Notes: generated by a model from the sequence alone, not told the origin. DNA of 29,041 nucleotides from DASPXY01 sp038227745 (GCA_038227745.1 JBBRPS010000024.1:1-29041), one strand, 5' to 3'; positions 17,501 to 24,012 are shown, counted from the first letter of the stretch. Translations and numbers: made by a program.

Positions 17501-17560
17501 CGGGGGCGGCAGGTCGGTCGTGGGCGGCGTGGGCGGCGAGGCGGTGGAAGCGGCACTCAT
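8552..17560 (-). CDS. ndvB: Cyclic beta-1,2-glucan synthase (GT84 and GH94 domains)
   Basis: This 3002-residue inner-membrane protein matches NdvB/ChvB/Cgs, which builds and cyclises beta-1,2-glucan from UDP-glucose. In order: an N-terminal region; membrane helices (about 420-485); the GT84 transferase domain with VITLDVDTQLP (about 635-645), SSAGIDPYSAAVSDVYQDLFG and HRWIRGDWQ (about 787-795); more membrane helices (about 855-900 and 980-1025); a glycoamylase-like domain (about 1045-1600) with SAYSSQYVSYDYQYQ and YGYYEAVDYT; then a duplicated GH94-type beta region. A C-terminal helical barrel follows with YGFRDQLQDVMALVY, DVQHWWHPP and GDWTDGM (about 2682-2688), the GH94 catalytic-acid region. 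Rhizobial enzymes have about 2800-2870 residues. Part of the excess is two in-frame palindromic repeats (about 806-833 and 1307-1325). ATG 17560 has AAGGA 11 bases upstream. Confidence 0.95.
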   Translation of the reverse strand: MSAASTASPPTPPTTDLPPPTAAFWNASSEEPVRAELYSLESLENYARQLADAEVEPEISASPRLLRRFRQNGRILIDAHRRIASVAQGDVPLTPDAEWLLDNFYIVKDVLLEVRQDLPRGYYRELPKLAAGPLAGYPRTYALALGLVGHTDSSLSETHITRFVQAYQSVAPLTIGELWAVPTMLRLVLLENLRRLSVQMLRAWDERRRAEDWLNRHLGKCGDGEIPALCLDPKRALLDPFCVRVLQMLRDHGPRAAAALQHLEGDFAQRELVVDEVVRREHQRQAVNQVSVGNCVISLRLLSALDWNEFFETTSLVEAILRDDPAGVYTAQDFSTRDRYRRAVERLARRSKRPELAVAERLIERARRHTFEEGDGEPSPRDHVGYYLVGAGEKDFKVDLGYRPRFRERILGAALDHPYAVYFGALGACTGLLLGVLALLGHLVGGTASPWLWLPAILVALLPAGELAGGLVNYLLTLFLPPRVLPKLAFKEGIPPDCATFVVMPSMLIRPQSAAVLLEKLEIHSLANPDPQLRFALLTDFADAPTEDCPEDEQYLKAALDGVKALNERYCPEGPPRFFVFHRRRQWNPVQGCWMGWERKRGKLDEFNRLLRGDRTTNYAVRSADPAGLPRIRFVITLDVDTQLPREAARRLIGTLAHPLNRARLDTATGRVVEGYGILQPRISFHLPAAGRSLFTRIWVSSAGIDPYSAAVSDVYQDLFGSGSFTGKGIYDVDAFEAAAGRTFPDNHILSHDLIEGNYARCGLVTDIELFDDFPARYNVYARREHRWIRGDWQILFWLGREVPAPANGGRQPPGPAPTPSPEQGADAPRSPDPVATRPNPLPPLERWKILDNLRRSLVPPALVLMLVLGWTVLPGPGWLWSGAGLAVLALPLLLQALGTGVQAVRGWSLLPLRDFRKNVPSTAGQVLLTAIFLVDQARSALDAVVRTLHRLFVSRCHLLEWETAASTERRLGTGLRSFCATMWPAPVLAVLFGVLVYLVDPESLLAAAPFLLAWFLSPLVAFLVSRPLQTVEAAPLTAAERGEMRRVARRTWSFFEAFVRDEDHWLPPDNYQEEPKAQLAHRTSPTNQGLLLLSTLAAHDFGYLSLTTALTRLEKTFDTFEKLERHRGHFLNWYDTRTLAPLQPGYISTVDSGNFLGCLLTLRQGLLEKAQEPLLGPWVCEGLADTLGVFEELLQAVKLPAREGAAGEQRGLQATLDTLERELRERPTDLPGWHALLKELAQQADALAREAGKVASFGGEAATVGSWAGRLAGQAHDRLTEVEALAPWLDLLQRPEAAQGGADAGTQARRASEGSRAGASGSCDDDLRRRLTAVFSPTEFLAGRERLLADLDRAADAVAGERQAWLRHVAEAVRQSSAGELAGRCRRLAVRSEVLARDMDFTFLYKPDRHLFAIGYNLSVGRLDAPSYDLLASESCLASFLAIARGDVPPRHWFHLGRLLTQVDHQLCLISWGGTMFEYLMPPLMLRYYPSTLLGESAQAAVTRQIEYGRERGVPWGISESAYSSQYVSYDYQYQSFGVPGLGLKRGLGQDLVIAPYATALAAPLRPREVLNNFRRLAGEGALGAYGYYEAVDYTCDRLPEGRLSLLVRCFMAHHQGMSLVALANALLEAPMQRRFHAEPMVRATELLLQERLPTSARLIGTQESEQAPRTTGPEGPSLLSRRLTTPLTPEPRTHLLSNRQYSVMVTNAGAGFSTWAGLDVTRWREDATRDCWGQFCYLRDVQSGLVWSAGYQPICRPPDDYEVVYSADKAEFRRLDADIETRTEIAVSPENAVEIRRVTLSNHSSKARAIELTSYAEVVLAPHGADLAHPAFNKLFLETEWVPLHHTLLCRRRPRSQDQQPVWGVHVVSVEGEAAGELEYETDRARFLGRGRTPADPAALAPGAALSCTTGPVLDPIFSIRCRVRVAPGASVSVTFSTGVAKSREEALLLADQYHDPQAVLRVFDLAWAHSQVELRHLELSTESAHLYQRLASHLLYAGPTLRAAPETIGLNREGVTGLWRLGISGDRPIVLVRIRSLEELPLVQQLLVAHTYWRLKGLEVDLVILNEDSTSYFEELYRQIQDLIRASDAHGWVDKPGGVFLRKAAHVSEDDKILLQAAARVVLLGNGGTLGRQVERTEPPPALPEILPVKERKKDGRRPVEKWQAPARPELLFANGTGGFTRDGREYVIFPYRLPGAEAGEQRGGERRRFWSKERPKSGPRPEPALPPAPWVNVIANPSFGFLVSESGAGYTWAGNSQMDRLTPWNNDPVSDPPGEVLYLRDEATGDVWTPTPLPLGAAAPTLVRHGQGYTVFEQQAHGLAQELLLFVPADAPVKVVRLKVRNTGSAPRRLSATYYAEWVLGTWRDQAPMRVLTEIEAETGALLARSPFNQDFPGQLAFLDVNLRPRTLTGDRGEFLGRVGSPAAPAALGRVELSGRVGAALDPCGAVQAKFELQPGEEKEVVFLLGAGNGREEVRQLLQRFRDPGRVAQALAEVKQTWDRILGVVQVRTPDPALDLMINRWLLYQALSCRVWGRSALYQSGGAYGFRDQLQDVMALVYGAPGEARAQILRAASRQFLEGDVQHWWHPPAGRGVRTRFSDDFLWLPFVVAHYIVVTGDAAVLDERVPFLKGPPLKPEEHEEYGLPERAGEEGTVYEHCLRALRHGMQYGAHGLPQMGIGDWTDGMIRVGAGGKGESVWVAWFQLACWQRFAAFAGVRGDTTTAELCAQQIDRLKAAVEENAWDGRWYRRAYFDDGTPLGSAQNDECQIDSIAQTWAVISGAGDAGRARAAMEMVQQRLVRRDDRVVLLFTPAFDKGPLQPGYIKGYLPGIRENGGQYTHAATWVVLAHALLGEGARAVEVFDLLNPVHHATTPAQVARYRVEPYVVAADVYGEPPHTGRGGWTWYTGSASWLWRVAVEGILGFRLEGDHLTMEPRVARSWPRFEIEYRHRSARYRITVENPQGVEQGVKEVRVDGQVQEDRVVRLADDGQTHTVLVVLG
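13589..13642. repeat. Palindromic repeat inside the glucan synthase reading frame (same family as 5473-5530)
   Basis: This 54-bp near-perfect palindrome is centred on GGGATCCC and reads in frame as about 18 codons (TQARRASEGSRAGASGSC) with no stop. It lies in a predicted linker after the glycoamylase N-terminal part. It aligns base for base with the core of element A; the arms differ by two compensated A-T to C-G pairs, one G-T wobble and one mismatch. Confidence 0.85.
15064..15145. repeat. Second palindromic repeat inside the glucan synthase reading frame
   Basis: Arms 15064-15091 and 15118-15145 pair with one mismatch over 28 bases. The centre has a further small pair, TCCGGC/GCCGGA. It is translated as a Pro/Gly-rich linker (GGRQPPGPAPTPSPEQGADA) between the end of the GT84 domain and the next membrane helices. 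The sequence is unrelated to the repeat at 13589. Confidence 0.85.
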
Positions 17561-17742
17561 AAAAAGGTCGTTCCTTGCCTGAACGTGATGTACATCCGTA
17601 GTGGACCGCGCGCGGCGGAATCCGCCGCTTGAAGTGCAATTTTAGTGCCGGACTCAAGAATGAAGGAGCGGCCGCAGGAGGAAGGGGAAAGAGCGGCCTT
17701 ACCGCGAAACTTCATCCCTGGGCAGCGCCGCCCTAGTACACT
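17561..17742 (-). promoter_or_regulatory. Upstream region of the glucan synthase with small palindromes
   Basis: GATGTACATC (17587-17596) and GCGGCGGA-A-TCCGCCGC (17612-17628) are palindromes just upstream of the start codon. They could be operators or leader hairpins. I could not assign -35/-10 boxes with confidence. No gene is seen between here and the repeat at 17743. Confidence 0.3.
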
Positions 17743-17821
17743 GGCACGCACGGCTTGTAGGGTGGGCACTGCCCACCATTCTGCACGGTGGGCAGTGCCC
17801 ACCCTACAAACCGTGCGTGCC
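17743..17821. repeat. 79-bp palindromic repeat with 9-base loop
   Basis: Arms of 35 bases (17743-17777 and 17787-17821) differ at one position; the loop is ATTCTGCAC. The inner part alternates GGTGGGCA/TGCCCACC. The TTGTAGGGTGGGC boundary resembles the element at 8475-8533. It sits between the 123-residue gene's 3' end and the glucan synthase promoter region. Confidence 0.85.
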
Positions 17822-17873
17822 GGCCCTCCAGGTCCCCGCGCGGCGTGGGAACCCGGGGGGCGCTGCGACCTGC

Positions 17874-18245
17874 TCACGGCGCCTTGACGGGCTGAGCCAC
17901 GGCCGAAAGGAGGACACCGACTGTCTTCCCCGGTGTGTAGATGACGGCGATTGCCTGGTTGGGCTGCAGGTCCTTGGCCTCCGTGTCGTTCTGCACGGGC
18001 ACAAGCTTGCCGGCCCGCTTCTGCATGGTGACCGTCGTCACCTTGCTGGTGCCGGTGATCTTCAGGGCCAGGGCCTTCTGGAATTTGCCGTCCGGGCCGC
18101 GCGGCCGCAGCGTCAGCGTGTCCTTCACGACCTTCTCGACAGTCCCGTGGGCCGCGGCCAGCGGGACGGCGGTGTCCCCGGCGAGGACGAGCCCCGCGAC
18201 CAGCAGGCCGGCCAGCGCGGCAAAAGTCAGACGGATGTGTAACAT
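17874..18245 (-). CDS. Small exported protein, DUF5666-like beta-rich fold (123 aa)
   Basis: The 123-residue product has a clear Sec signal peptide (MLHIRLTFAALAGLLVAGLVLAG, cleavage near residue 22-24). A short beta-rich domain follows: AHGTVEKVVKDTLTLRP, then FQKALALKITGTSKVT and LQPNQAIAVIYTPGKTVGVLLSAVA. The pattern (modulator of a conserved 'term', threonine, then Gln-rich 'Q-a-V-x-V-x-Y') resembles small periplasmic DUF5666-type domains, but that is a resemblance, not a proven match. Start CAT at 18243-18245 is supported by CAGGAG 7 bases upstream; longer frames extend into non-coding sequence. No catalytic residues are evident. It follows the terminator of the 1200-residue gene, so it should have its own promoter in 18246-18380, which I could not identify. 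Confidence 0.75.
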   Translation of the reverse strand: MLHIRLTFAALAGLLVAGLVLAGDTAVPLAAAHGTVEKVVKDTLTLRPRGPDGKFQKALALKITGTSKVTTVTMQKRAGKLVPVQNDTEAKDLQPNQAIAVIYTPGKTVGVLLSAVAQPVKAP

Positions 18246-18380
18246 GGCGTGCTCCTGAAAAAGACCCCAGCGCTTCACCCCACTCCCGGCGCGACGTCTT
18301 GCGCGGCGGCCCGCTGGTCGCTGCCGGGACGGTTGATTGTAAAGCCCCCCGCGCCGCGCGGCAAACGAAAGTGGGACGCG

Positions 18381-18421
18381 AAAAAGACCGTGCGGAGGCG
18401 ACTTGTCGCCCCTGCACGGTC
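18381..18421 (-). terminator. Intrinsic terminator after the 1200-aa exported protein
   Basis: GACCGTGC (18386-18393) pairs with GCACGGTC (18414-18421), with a nested GGCGAC-TT-GTCGCC stem. On the minus strand it ends in TTTTT (A-run 18381-18385). It lies 31 bases after the stop at 18452. Confidence 0.85.
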
Positions 18422-18451
18422 CCGCAAACGCCGCGATCCCTTTCTCCCGCC

Positions 18452-21400
18452 TCAGCGTGGTGAGCCGAGGGCGGCACCGCCCTGGGGTGGCGGGGCCGGG
18501 GGCGCGGGTAGAGGCCGCACGCCGGGGGCAGGCGCCACCTGCGGGCGCGGCCCGATCTCCGGCGCCCGCGGCGCAGCCGTTGCGGCGGGCGGTGGCTCCG
18601 GCATCGGCGGGATCAGCCCCCCACAGGGGACCGGGCAGGGGCACGGCCCGAGCGTCACCGCGGGCACCAGCTCAAGTTGGACTTGCAAGGCGGCCTTGCA
18701 GCCGCAGACGTAGACCGTCTGGCCGTCCGCCGTGACGACGGTGACGGTTCCCTTGATCGTGTCCGGCAGAGCGTCGCCCGGCTTGTACAGCCGCGACAGT
18801 TCCTCCAACAAGGGGGCCGCGAGGATTTCGGACGGCACCTTGAACACCCCGTCGTTGCCCTCGACGAGCAGCGGGCCGGCCGACCCCGCAGGCGCCCCGA
18901 CGGCTTTGCCCGGGGCGCTCTCCAGCGAGAACCTCAGCCCGATTTTCTTGGGCGTGATGCTCTTGTCCGCCGCCCAGCTCAGGTCCACGGTGGGGGGGTC
19001 CAGGAGACAGGGCCGGAGCTTGCCGCACGGCGCGTCCTTGTCCTGGGCCCAGAGGGCGCGGACCTTGAGGGCGGGGGTCGCGGGCGTGACGAGTCCCCCC
19101 GCTGCGGCGGCGGCCGCCGCCTTGGCCTCCTGGTAAGGGATGAGCACCCGGTTGGAGATACCGTTCGGCGTCGCCAGGTAGACCTCCACGAACTTCTTCC
19201 CGTCCTGCATCGCGGTCGCCTGCACGGTGCCCGGGATCTGGATATGCACGACCTCGCGACTCAGGATATCGACGCCGCCGGGCGCGATGAGTTGGCCGCT
19301 GGCCACCACCTTCGTCTCCTGGATGCTGATGCTCTTGCCGTAGAGTACCACGTCCGCCGGCAGGTCCTTCGTGATCGTGTCCACCCCCTCGAAGCCGATC
19401 AGCTTGGGCACCAGCGCCGTGTGGCCCTGGCCGAACAGCTCGAAGCCGCCCAGGGTGTTCTCGTAGGGGACCGGCACGACACAGGTCTGGACCGGCAGCA
19501 TTTGTTCGAGGCGCTTCATCCGCGTGGCGAGGTGCTGCACGTCCTCCGGCCGGTAGCGTGCGGCGTCGCACTCCGCGGGGGCATCGAGCACCTCCTTGAC
19601 GCGGCGGCTCTGCTCCAGCATGCGGCCGGTCGGGACGGTCAGATGGCCGGGGTGGGTGAGCAGGAACCAGTTGCCCGACACGTCCAGGCGGATGCGGTTC
19701 AGGAAGGACGGCATGATGATGACGGCGGTCAGCTCGCGCTGGCCGCGCTCCAGCTTGCTGTTACGGACCTGGTAGTTGCGCGGCGGGCCGCCGAACAGCA
19801 GCAGGTTCGTGAAGCTCTGGAAGTTCGTCCGCTCCTGCGGCGGGTTCTGGTAGCGCGGCGTGAACCGCCAGCCGAACGTGTCGTTGCCGTGCGAGAACAC
19901 GGTCACGGTGCGGTTCAGGGCGATCGTCTCGGCGTCGAGTTCGATGCGGCGCTGGAAGCGGTTCATCTGGCTGAAGGAGATGCGGCCGGTCGAGAAAGCG
20001 TAGGCGACGGCGAGCTGCAGTTCGCGCCGCAGGCTGTAGGCGTCGGCGAGGTTCTGCTGGTCCACGACCGGGTCGAGGGAGAAGGTGACCAGCGGCCAGC
20101 GCGCCCGCACATAGTCCTGGAAGACCTGGGCCGCCGTCACCCCCGGTTCGGTGTCGGCGAGCGCCGGCGGCAGGTAGAAGGAGATCGAATCCACCGCCAC
20201 TTTGCAGGCGAAGCCGTTGCAGCCGACCAGGCAGTGGATGTCCCGGTGGAGCTGCTCGTTCAGCAGTCCCGCGTCGAGGGCAATGGCCCAGCACAGCGGG
20301 CCGAGCGGACTGCACCGCACCCGGTCGTTCAGCTTGTGCATCAGCACGTCGCAGTTCCCGCGCCACAGCGGACAGAATTGCGGGTCCGCGAACCGGCGCT
20401 CGCGGAAGTCTTCCGCGACCTTCTGGATGAAGGGGGTGTCCCCGAGAGGGGCGCCGAGTCCCTCCACGCCGTGCTGCATCAGGTCATACGCACCCTCCAA
20501 CTCGCGGCGGAGGAAGTTCCGGATGTCCTCGGCGCGCGGCTGGGCAGTCTGCTGCACGAGCCGGACCGCCTGGGCCAGGGCCACCAGGTTCTCATCAAGG
20601 AAGACATCGACAAAATCGGTAGGCGTGACGGGGTATTCCTGTCCTCCCACGGTCGTGGAGCGCAGCCGCCCGAGCCGGAGGGCCGCTTTCTGGAGGGTCT
20701 GCCGCACGCGCGCGCCCTGGGATTGGACAGCCGCACGGACCACCTGCTGTGCCGCGTCGGCGGATTGCTTGGCCTGGCGGACCAGGAGCTCCGTGGCAAT
20801 CTTCTCCGGACCCATACCGCTCGCGGGGTTCGGTTGCGGAGTGCCCTTGTTCTCCATCCCGTCTTTCCGGGACGGCTGTAAACGGATGGAATAGGGTTTG
20901 ACGTGCCTGGGAATCGCCTGCCGCACGTGACTCTCGATCACCCCTTGCCACTGCGCTCGCGGAGTTGCCAAGAGGGTCGCGCGCAAAGAGCCTGCGGACT
21001 TCTGCAAACTGGCCCGTACGTCCTTATGCCTTCCCGGATCCGCAGCCGCCTCGAAGGTCCGTTGCAAGGCCTCTTCAGTCGCCGCCGCGGCCTGAGCGGG
21101 TTCGTCCGCAAGGGCTGCCGCGTATGCTTGTTTCTTCGCCAGGTAGTCCTTGTCCACGTCGTGCAGGACCAGGTCATAAACCACCGGCGCTAGTTGATCA
21201 ATCAAATCATTGATGACCAGGTTGCGGAAGGTCTTCTGCAAGAAGCACGGCCCGAAGTCGTGGAAGGCGGTGACGTTCAGGATCGCTCCGGGGTTATGCT
21301 CGGTCTTGTGACCGGGCTCGATGGACACCGGCAGCCGCACCAGGTACAGGCCGTAGCCGGCCGAGTCGGCGTTGTCGTCGCCCAGGTTGACGCGGCGGAT

Positions 21401-22054
21401 CTCGCTGAGGTGGTCGAGGTAGCGCTTCTCCTCGTCGAGGTAGACGGTCGGCTCCACACCGAGCTGCCCGCTCTTCCTGCCCAGGTTTTTGAACGCCTTG
21501 TCCAGCAGGCTCAGGGTATCGTCACGCTTGAGTTCAATCGCGGTGCTCTTGTCCAGAAGCTTGCCAACGACCGTGGCCATGTTGTCGCGCTCCTTGGTGA
21601 CATCGGCGCTGGTGGAGACGGTCACCGAGCTGCTGCCCTTGCCGCCCTGCACCCGCGTCAGCGATGCGGCGAGGGCTGTCTGGCTCTCAAACGTCGCCTG
21701 GTCAGACCGCGCGATGCGGGCCGAAATGACGAACTCGAAATTCGCCAGCTCCTTATCCATCTGCTCGTCGAATTTTTTGCGGTACACCGTCATGCGCGCC
21801 TGGCCCCAGACGCTCGGCTGCTGGATCACGACCGTGCCCTCACAGCGCAGGACGTTTTCGATGTCGTCGATCATGTCGCCGACCTGAACCATCGACGGCG
21901 TGCCAGACGCCGGCGGCGGGGTACACGGCCCCAGGTGCAGCGTGGCTTTCAGCTTGTCGAGGACCGTCTGGGCCTGTGCGGCGGCGGGCTGGACGGCCAG
22001 CACATAGAGGGCCAGCAGCAGAAGGCTGGCGGCGCGGCGAGTCAGGGGCGTCAT
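18452..22054 (-). CDS. Large exported protein of unknown function (1200 aa)
   Basis: I do not recognise a family. The ATG at 22054 gives a signal peptide (MTPLTRRAASLLLLALYVLA, AXA-type cleavage near residue 26-28). AAGGG lies about 10 bases upstream; the frame extends to 22153, but the added residues look noncoding. The N-terminal half is mostly helical with charged and Gln/Ala-rich segments. A cysteine-rich patch (about 555-622: CPLWRGNC, LCWA, CLVGCNGFAC) suggests disulfides or metal binding. A beta-rich stretch (about 895-975, with SGQLIAPGGVDILSREVVHI) could be Ig-like. A CGCK/CPCPVPC cluster precedes a Pro/Ala tail. The protein is probably periplasmic or surface-located. An intrinsic terminator follows. 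Confidence 0.8.
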   Translation of the reverse strand: MTPLTRRAASLLLLALYVLAVQPAAAQAQTVLDKLKATLHLGPCTPPPASGTPSMVQVGDMIDDIENVLRCEGTVVIQQPSVWGQARMTVYRKKFDEQMDKELANFEFVISARIARSDQATFESQTALAASLTRVQGGKGSSSVTVSTSADVTKERDNMATVVGKLLDKSTAIELKRDDTLSLLDKAFKNLGRKSGQLGVEPTVYLDEEKRYLDHLSEIRRVNLGDDNADSAGYGLYLVRLPVSIEPGHKTEHNPGAILNVTAFHDFGPCFLQKTFRNLVINDLIDQLAPVVYDLVLHDVDKDYLAKKQAYAAALADEPAQAAAATEEALQRTFEAAADPGRHKDVRASLQKSAGSLRATLLATPRAQWQGVIESHVRQAIPRHVKPYSIRLQPSRKDGMENKGTPQPNPASGMGPEKIATELLVRQAKQSADAAQQVVRAAVQSQGARVRQTLQKAALRLGRLRSTTVGGQEYPVTPTDFVDVFLDENLVALAQAVRLVQQTAQPRAEDIRNFLRRELEGAYDLMQHGVEGLGAPLGDTPFIQKVAEDFRERRFADPQFCPLWRGNCDVLMHKLNDRVRCSPLGPLCWAIALDAGLLNEQLHRDIHCLVGCNGFACKVAVDSISFYLPPALADTEPGVTAAQVFQDYVRARWPLVTFSLDPVVDQQNLADAYSLRRELQLAVAYAFSTGRISFSQMNRFQRRIELDAETIALNRTVTVFSHGNDTFGWRFTPRYQNPPQERTNFQSFTNLLLFGGPPRNYQVRNSKLERGQRELTAVIIMPSFLNRIRLDVSGNWFLLTHPGHLTVPTGRMLEQSRRVKEVLDAPAECDAARYRPEDVQHLATRMKRLEQMLPVQTCVVPVPYENTLGGFELFGQGHTALVPKLIGFEGVDTITKDLPADVVLYGKSISIQETKVVASGQLIAPGGVDILSREVVHIQIPGTVQATAMQDGKKFVEVYLATPNGISNRVLIPYQEAKAAAAAAAGGLVTPATPALKVRALWAQDKDAPCGKLRPCLLDPPTVDLSWAADKSITPKKIGLRFSLESAPGKAVGAPAGSAGPLLVEGNDGVFKVPSEILAAPLLEELSRLYKPGDALPDTIKGTVTVVTADGQTVYVCGCKAALQVQLELVPAVTLGPCPCPVPCGGLIPPMPEPPPAATAAPRAPEIGPRPQVAPAPGVRPLPAPPAPPPQGGAALGSPR

Positions 22055-22272
22055 CAGGGGCACCCTTTTCGGTTGGGAGCGTGTTAGGGGTTCCTCCACT
22101 TCTGTCGTTGTTATCGGATATGCCGGCCTGGTCCTGCATTGTTTACGCGACACCCGGGAGCGCGTTTCCGTCTGCAGGTTTGCCGTTCACCGAACCCACA
22201 CAATTTCTCCCAGTCGCGCCGCCCGCGCCGTCGCCGTCCGCAGCGCATCGCCCCGGTCCGCCGGGCGGAGGA

Positions 22273-22407
22273 GAGAGAAACCACGAAATACACGAAAAAC
22301 ACGAAAAAAAGAAAAGAGTGAGAGAGAAGGGGGTAGGCAAGCGATGCCTCGACTCCCCTCTCTTTCTGTGTTTTTTCGTTTTTTTCGTGTATTTCGTGGT
22401 TTCTCTC
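22273..22407. repeat. Long A/T-rich inverted repeat between divergent genes
   Basis: Perfect 27-base outer arms (22273-22299 and 22381-22407; GAGAGAAACCACGAAATACA begins the left arm) continue inward as an imperfect stem of A-rich against T-rich sequence. It contains tandem ACACGAAAAA-type units and is far lower in GC than its surroundings. It lies between the divergent 1200-residue and hydrolase genes. The half-element at 2016-2055 resembles its left arm. Confidence 0.8.
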
Positions 22408-22471
22408 CCCCCGCCGACCACTCCCAGCGACACGGCGCGCGGAACTCTCGCGCCGGCTTGTCGCCAGCGCT

Positions 22472-22477
22472 TATAAT
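22472..22477 (+). promoter_or_regulatory. Perfect -10 box upstream of the exported hydrolase
   Basis: TATAAT lies 39 bases before ATG 22517, giving a leader of about 33 bases. No good -35 hexamer is seen at 16-18 bases, so another activator or a weak -35 is implied. The A/T-rich inverted repeat ends 64 bases upstream. Confidence 0.4.
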
Positions 22478-22516
22478 AACGAAGTGTCGCCGCCACCGAC
22501 CGAGAGAGGGCCGAGA

Positions 22517-23431
22517 ATGCACCGAGACATGGGACCGACGCGACCGTCCTGGCACGACCTGGGGAAGAGGCTCGCCGGGGCGGCGCTCCTGAGCCTGGCG
22601 CTGCTGCCCTTCGGGGCGGCCCCCAGCGACGCCGGCATTCTGCTGCCTTCCGGGCCTTCCAGGAAGTCGATTTGCTCCTTCGACTCCCAGCAGCACAAGA
22701 TCAACGTCTGGCGCTACGAGCCGAAGACGAAGGGAAAGCACCCCGCGATCGTCCTGCTCTACGGGATGGACTGCCTGGGCGAGAGCCCGAAGCGCTACGA
22801 GTTCGTCGCCGAGCGCCTGGCCGCCAGGGGCTACGCCGTCTACTTCGTCCACTACTTCGACTGCACGAAGGTGGCCGCGAAGGATGTCGCCGGCCTGCAG
22901 ACGCGCCTGCAGGACTCTCTCGTCCCCAAAGCGGAGGCCATGGCAGACGAGCAGGTGCAGCGCTACTTCCAGGACTGGATGGCGGTGGTGAAAGCGGCCG
23001 TGCTGTTCGCCCGCAGCCAGGAGAACGTGGACCCCGACCGCGTCGGCCTGGTGGGCTTCTCGCTGGGGGCTTTCGTCGCCATGTCGGTGCTGGCCACCGA
23101 GCCGGACCTGAACGTCGCCGCGGCGGTCGAGTTCTTCGGCGGCCTGCCGAAGGAGTTGCGGGCGGGGCTGAGGAGTGCGCCGCCGGTGCTCATCTTGCAC
23201 GGCGACAAGGATAACATCGTCCCCGTGAAGGAGGCCCTGCTGCTCAAGGCGCTGCTCAAGGAGAAGAGGTGCCACGTCGAGGACAAAATCTTCGACGGCG
23301 TCGGACACATGTTTTTGGGTGACAACGGCGTGCTGCGGCTCGACCGGGTGCTGGAGGCGGAGCGGATCTGCGTGACGTTCCTCGACCGGCACCTGAAGAA
23401 TGGGAAGAAGGGCAAGAAGAAAGGCTCGTAA
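22517..23431 (+). CDS. Exported dienelactone-hydrolase-family alpha/beta hydrolase
   Basis: The 304-residue protein has a signal peptide or N-terminal anchor (basic start, then RLAGAALLSLALLPFGAAPSDAG). A dienelactone-hydrolase-type alpha/beta fold follows: IVLLYGMDCLGESPKRYEFVAERLAARGYAVYFV leads to the nucleophile elbow GFSLG (Ser182). Then come LHGDKDNIVPVKEA (acid Asp232) and GVGHMFLG (His264), a complete Ser-Asp-His triad. Classical dienelactone hydrolases use Cys, so this is a serine-type member with unknown ester or amide substrate in the periplasm. ATG 22517 has AGAGGG 8 bases upstream; GTG 22484 would add 11 residues without a better site. A hairpin terminator follows. The Lys/Gly-rich end (KNGKKGKKKGS) is unstructured. 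Confidence 0.85.
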   Translation: MHRDMGPTRPSWHDLGKRLAGAALLSLALLPFGAAPSDAGILLPSGPSRKSICSFDSQQHKINVWRYEPKTKGKHPAIVLLYGMDCLGESPKRYEFVAERLAARGYAVYFVHYFDCTKVAAKDVAGLQTRLQDSLVPKAEAMADEQVQRYFQDWMAVVKAAVLFARSQENVDPDRVGLVGFSLGAFVAMSVLATEPDLNVAAAVEFFGGLPKELRAGLRSAPPVLILHGDKDNIVPVKEALLLKALLKEKRCHVEDKIFDGVGHMFLGDNGVLRLDRVLEAERICVTFLDRHLKNGKKGKKKGS

Positions 23432-23457
23432 CCGAGGCCATCGGTTCTGGTGCTCTG

Positions 23458-23495
23458 AGCGGGGACGGGGCCGCGATGGCGGCCCCGTCCCCGCT
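23458..23495. terminator. Strong bidirectional hairpin between convergent genes
   Basis: Perfect 17-base arms (23458-23474 and 23479-23495) flank the loop GATG, followed by CGTTTCC. It lies between the convergent hydrolase (+) and 167-residue gene (-), as expected for a shared terminator. Confidence 0.75.
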
Positions 23496-23508
23496 CGTTT
23501 CCAGGATT

Positions 23509-24012
23509 TCAGAACGGCGGCACGTCGATCGGCAACCCGATACGCATGAAGAAGCGGGCGAAGGCCTGAGCGAGCTGTTCTCGGTAAGGCGGGAGCAGCC
23601 GCACGTGTGGAGATTGCTGGGAGCCGAGGGCCTTCGCCGTCCCCAAAGGAATTCCGAAGAGCGAGCGAAAGTCCACCACCAGGAAATCGCTCTCGAAACC
23701 CGGCAGGCGGCAGCGGTTGAGGAGATGGTAACCGGGGACGTTCCCGCGGCGCAGATCCTCCGGACCTTTGCGTCCGCGGAGGTACGCCACCCGGGCAGCC
23801 ATCCCTTCCAGGGGCCAGTACGGGCAGACCTGGACGACGTCGAGCTTATCATTTGCCAGATCGCAGGAGTGACTAATCAGAACGACATCCAGGGTTTCCA
23901 CACCGATCTCGCCATCGACGGCGCGCTGGTAGCTCGGGCACCGGAGCAAGATGTCCCCTTGCTGGAGTTGCTCTCCTTCGGCCAACCCGTACCAGGGGTA
24001 AGGCTCAGTCAT
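23509..24012 (-). CDS. Unknown protein (167 aa) of an overlapping gene pair
   Basis: I do not recognise the family by name. The 167-residue product has no signal peptide or membrane segment. It opens with EGEQLQQGDILLRCPSY. It then has VVLISHSCDLANDKLDVVQV, a motif that looks like a conserved core (a Cys-Asp-Leu after a hydrophobic strand), and further strands around DFLVVDFRSLFGIPLGTAKAL. Its ATG lies inside the end of the preceding 97-residue gene (ATGACTGA, 8-base overlap) with GAGGAA 8 bases upstream, so translation is coupled. The pairing of a small AbrB/DUF104-like protein with a larger cytoplasmic partner suggests a linked functional module such as a toxin-antitoxin-like or regulatory pair, but no known nuclease or kinase motif is visible. 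Confidence 0.7.
   Translation of the reverse strand: MTEPYPWYGLAEGEQLQQGDILLRCPSYQRAVDGEIGVETLDVVLISHSCDLANDKLDVVQVCPYWPLEGMAARVAYLRGRKGPEDLRRGNVPGYHLLNRCRLPGFESDFLVVDFRSLFGIPLGTAKALGSQQSPHVRLLPPYREQLAQAFARFFMRIGLPIDVPPF

Noticed and set aside
18677..20881. A 734-codon plus-strand frame opposite the 1200-residue gene
   Set aside because: It has no family resemblance, and the minus-strand frame has a signal peptide and terminator.
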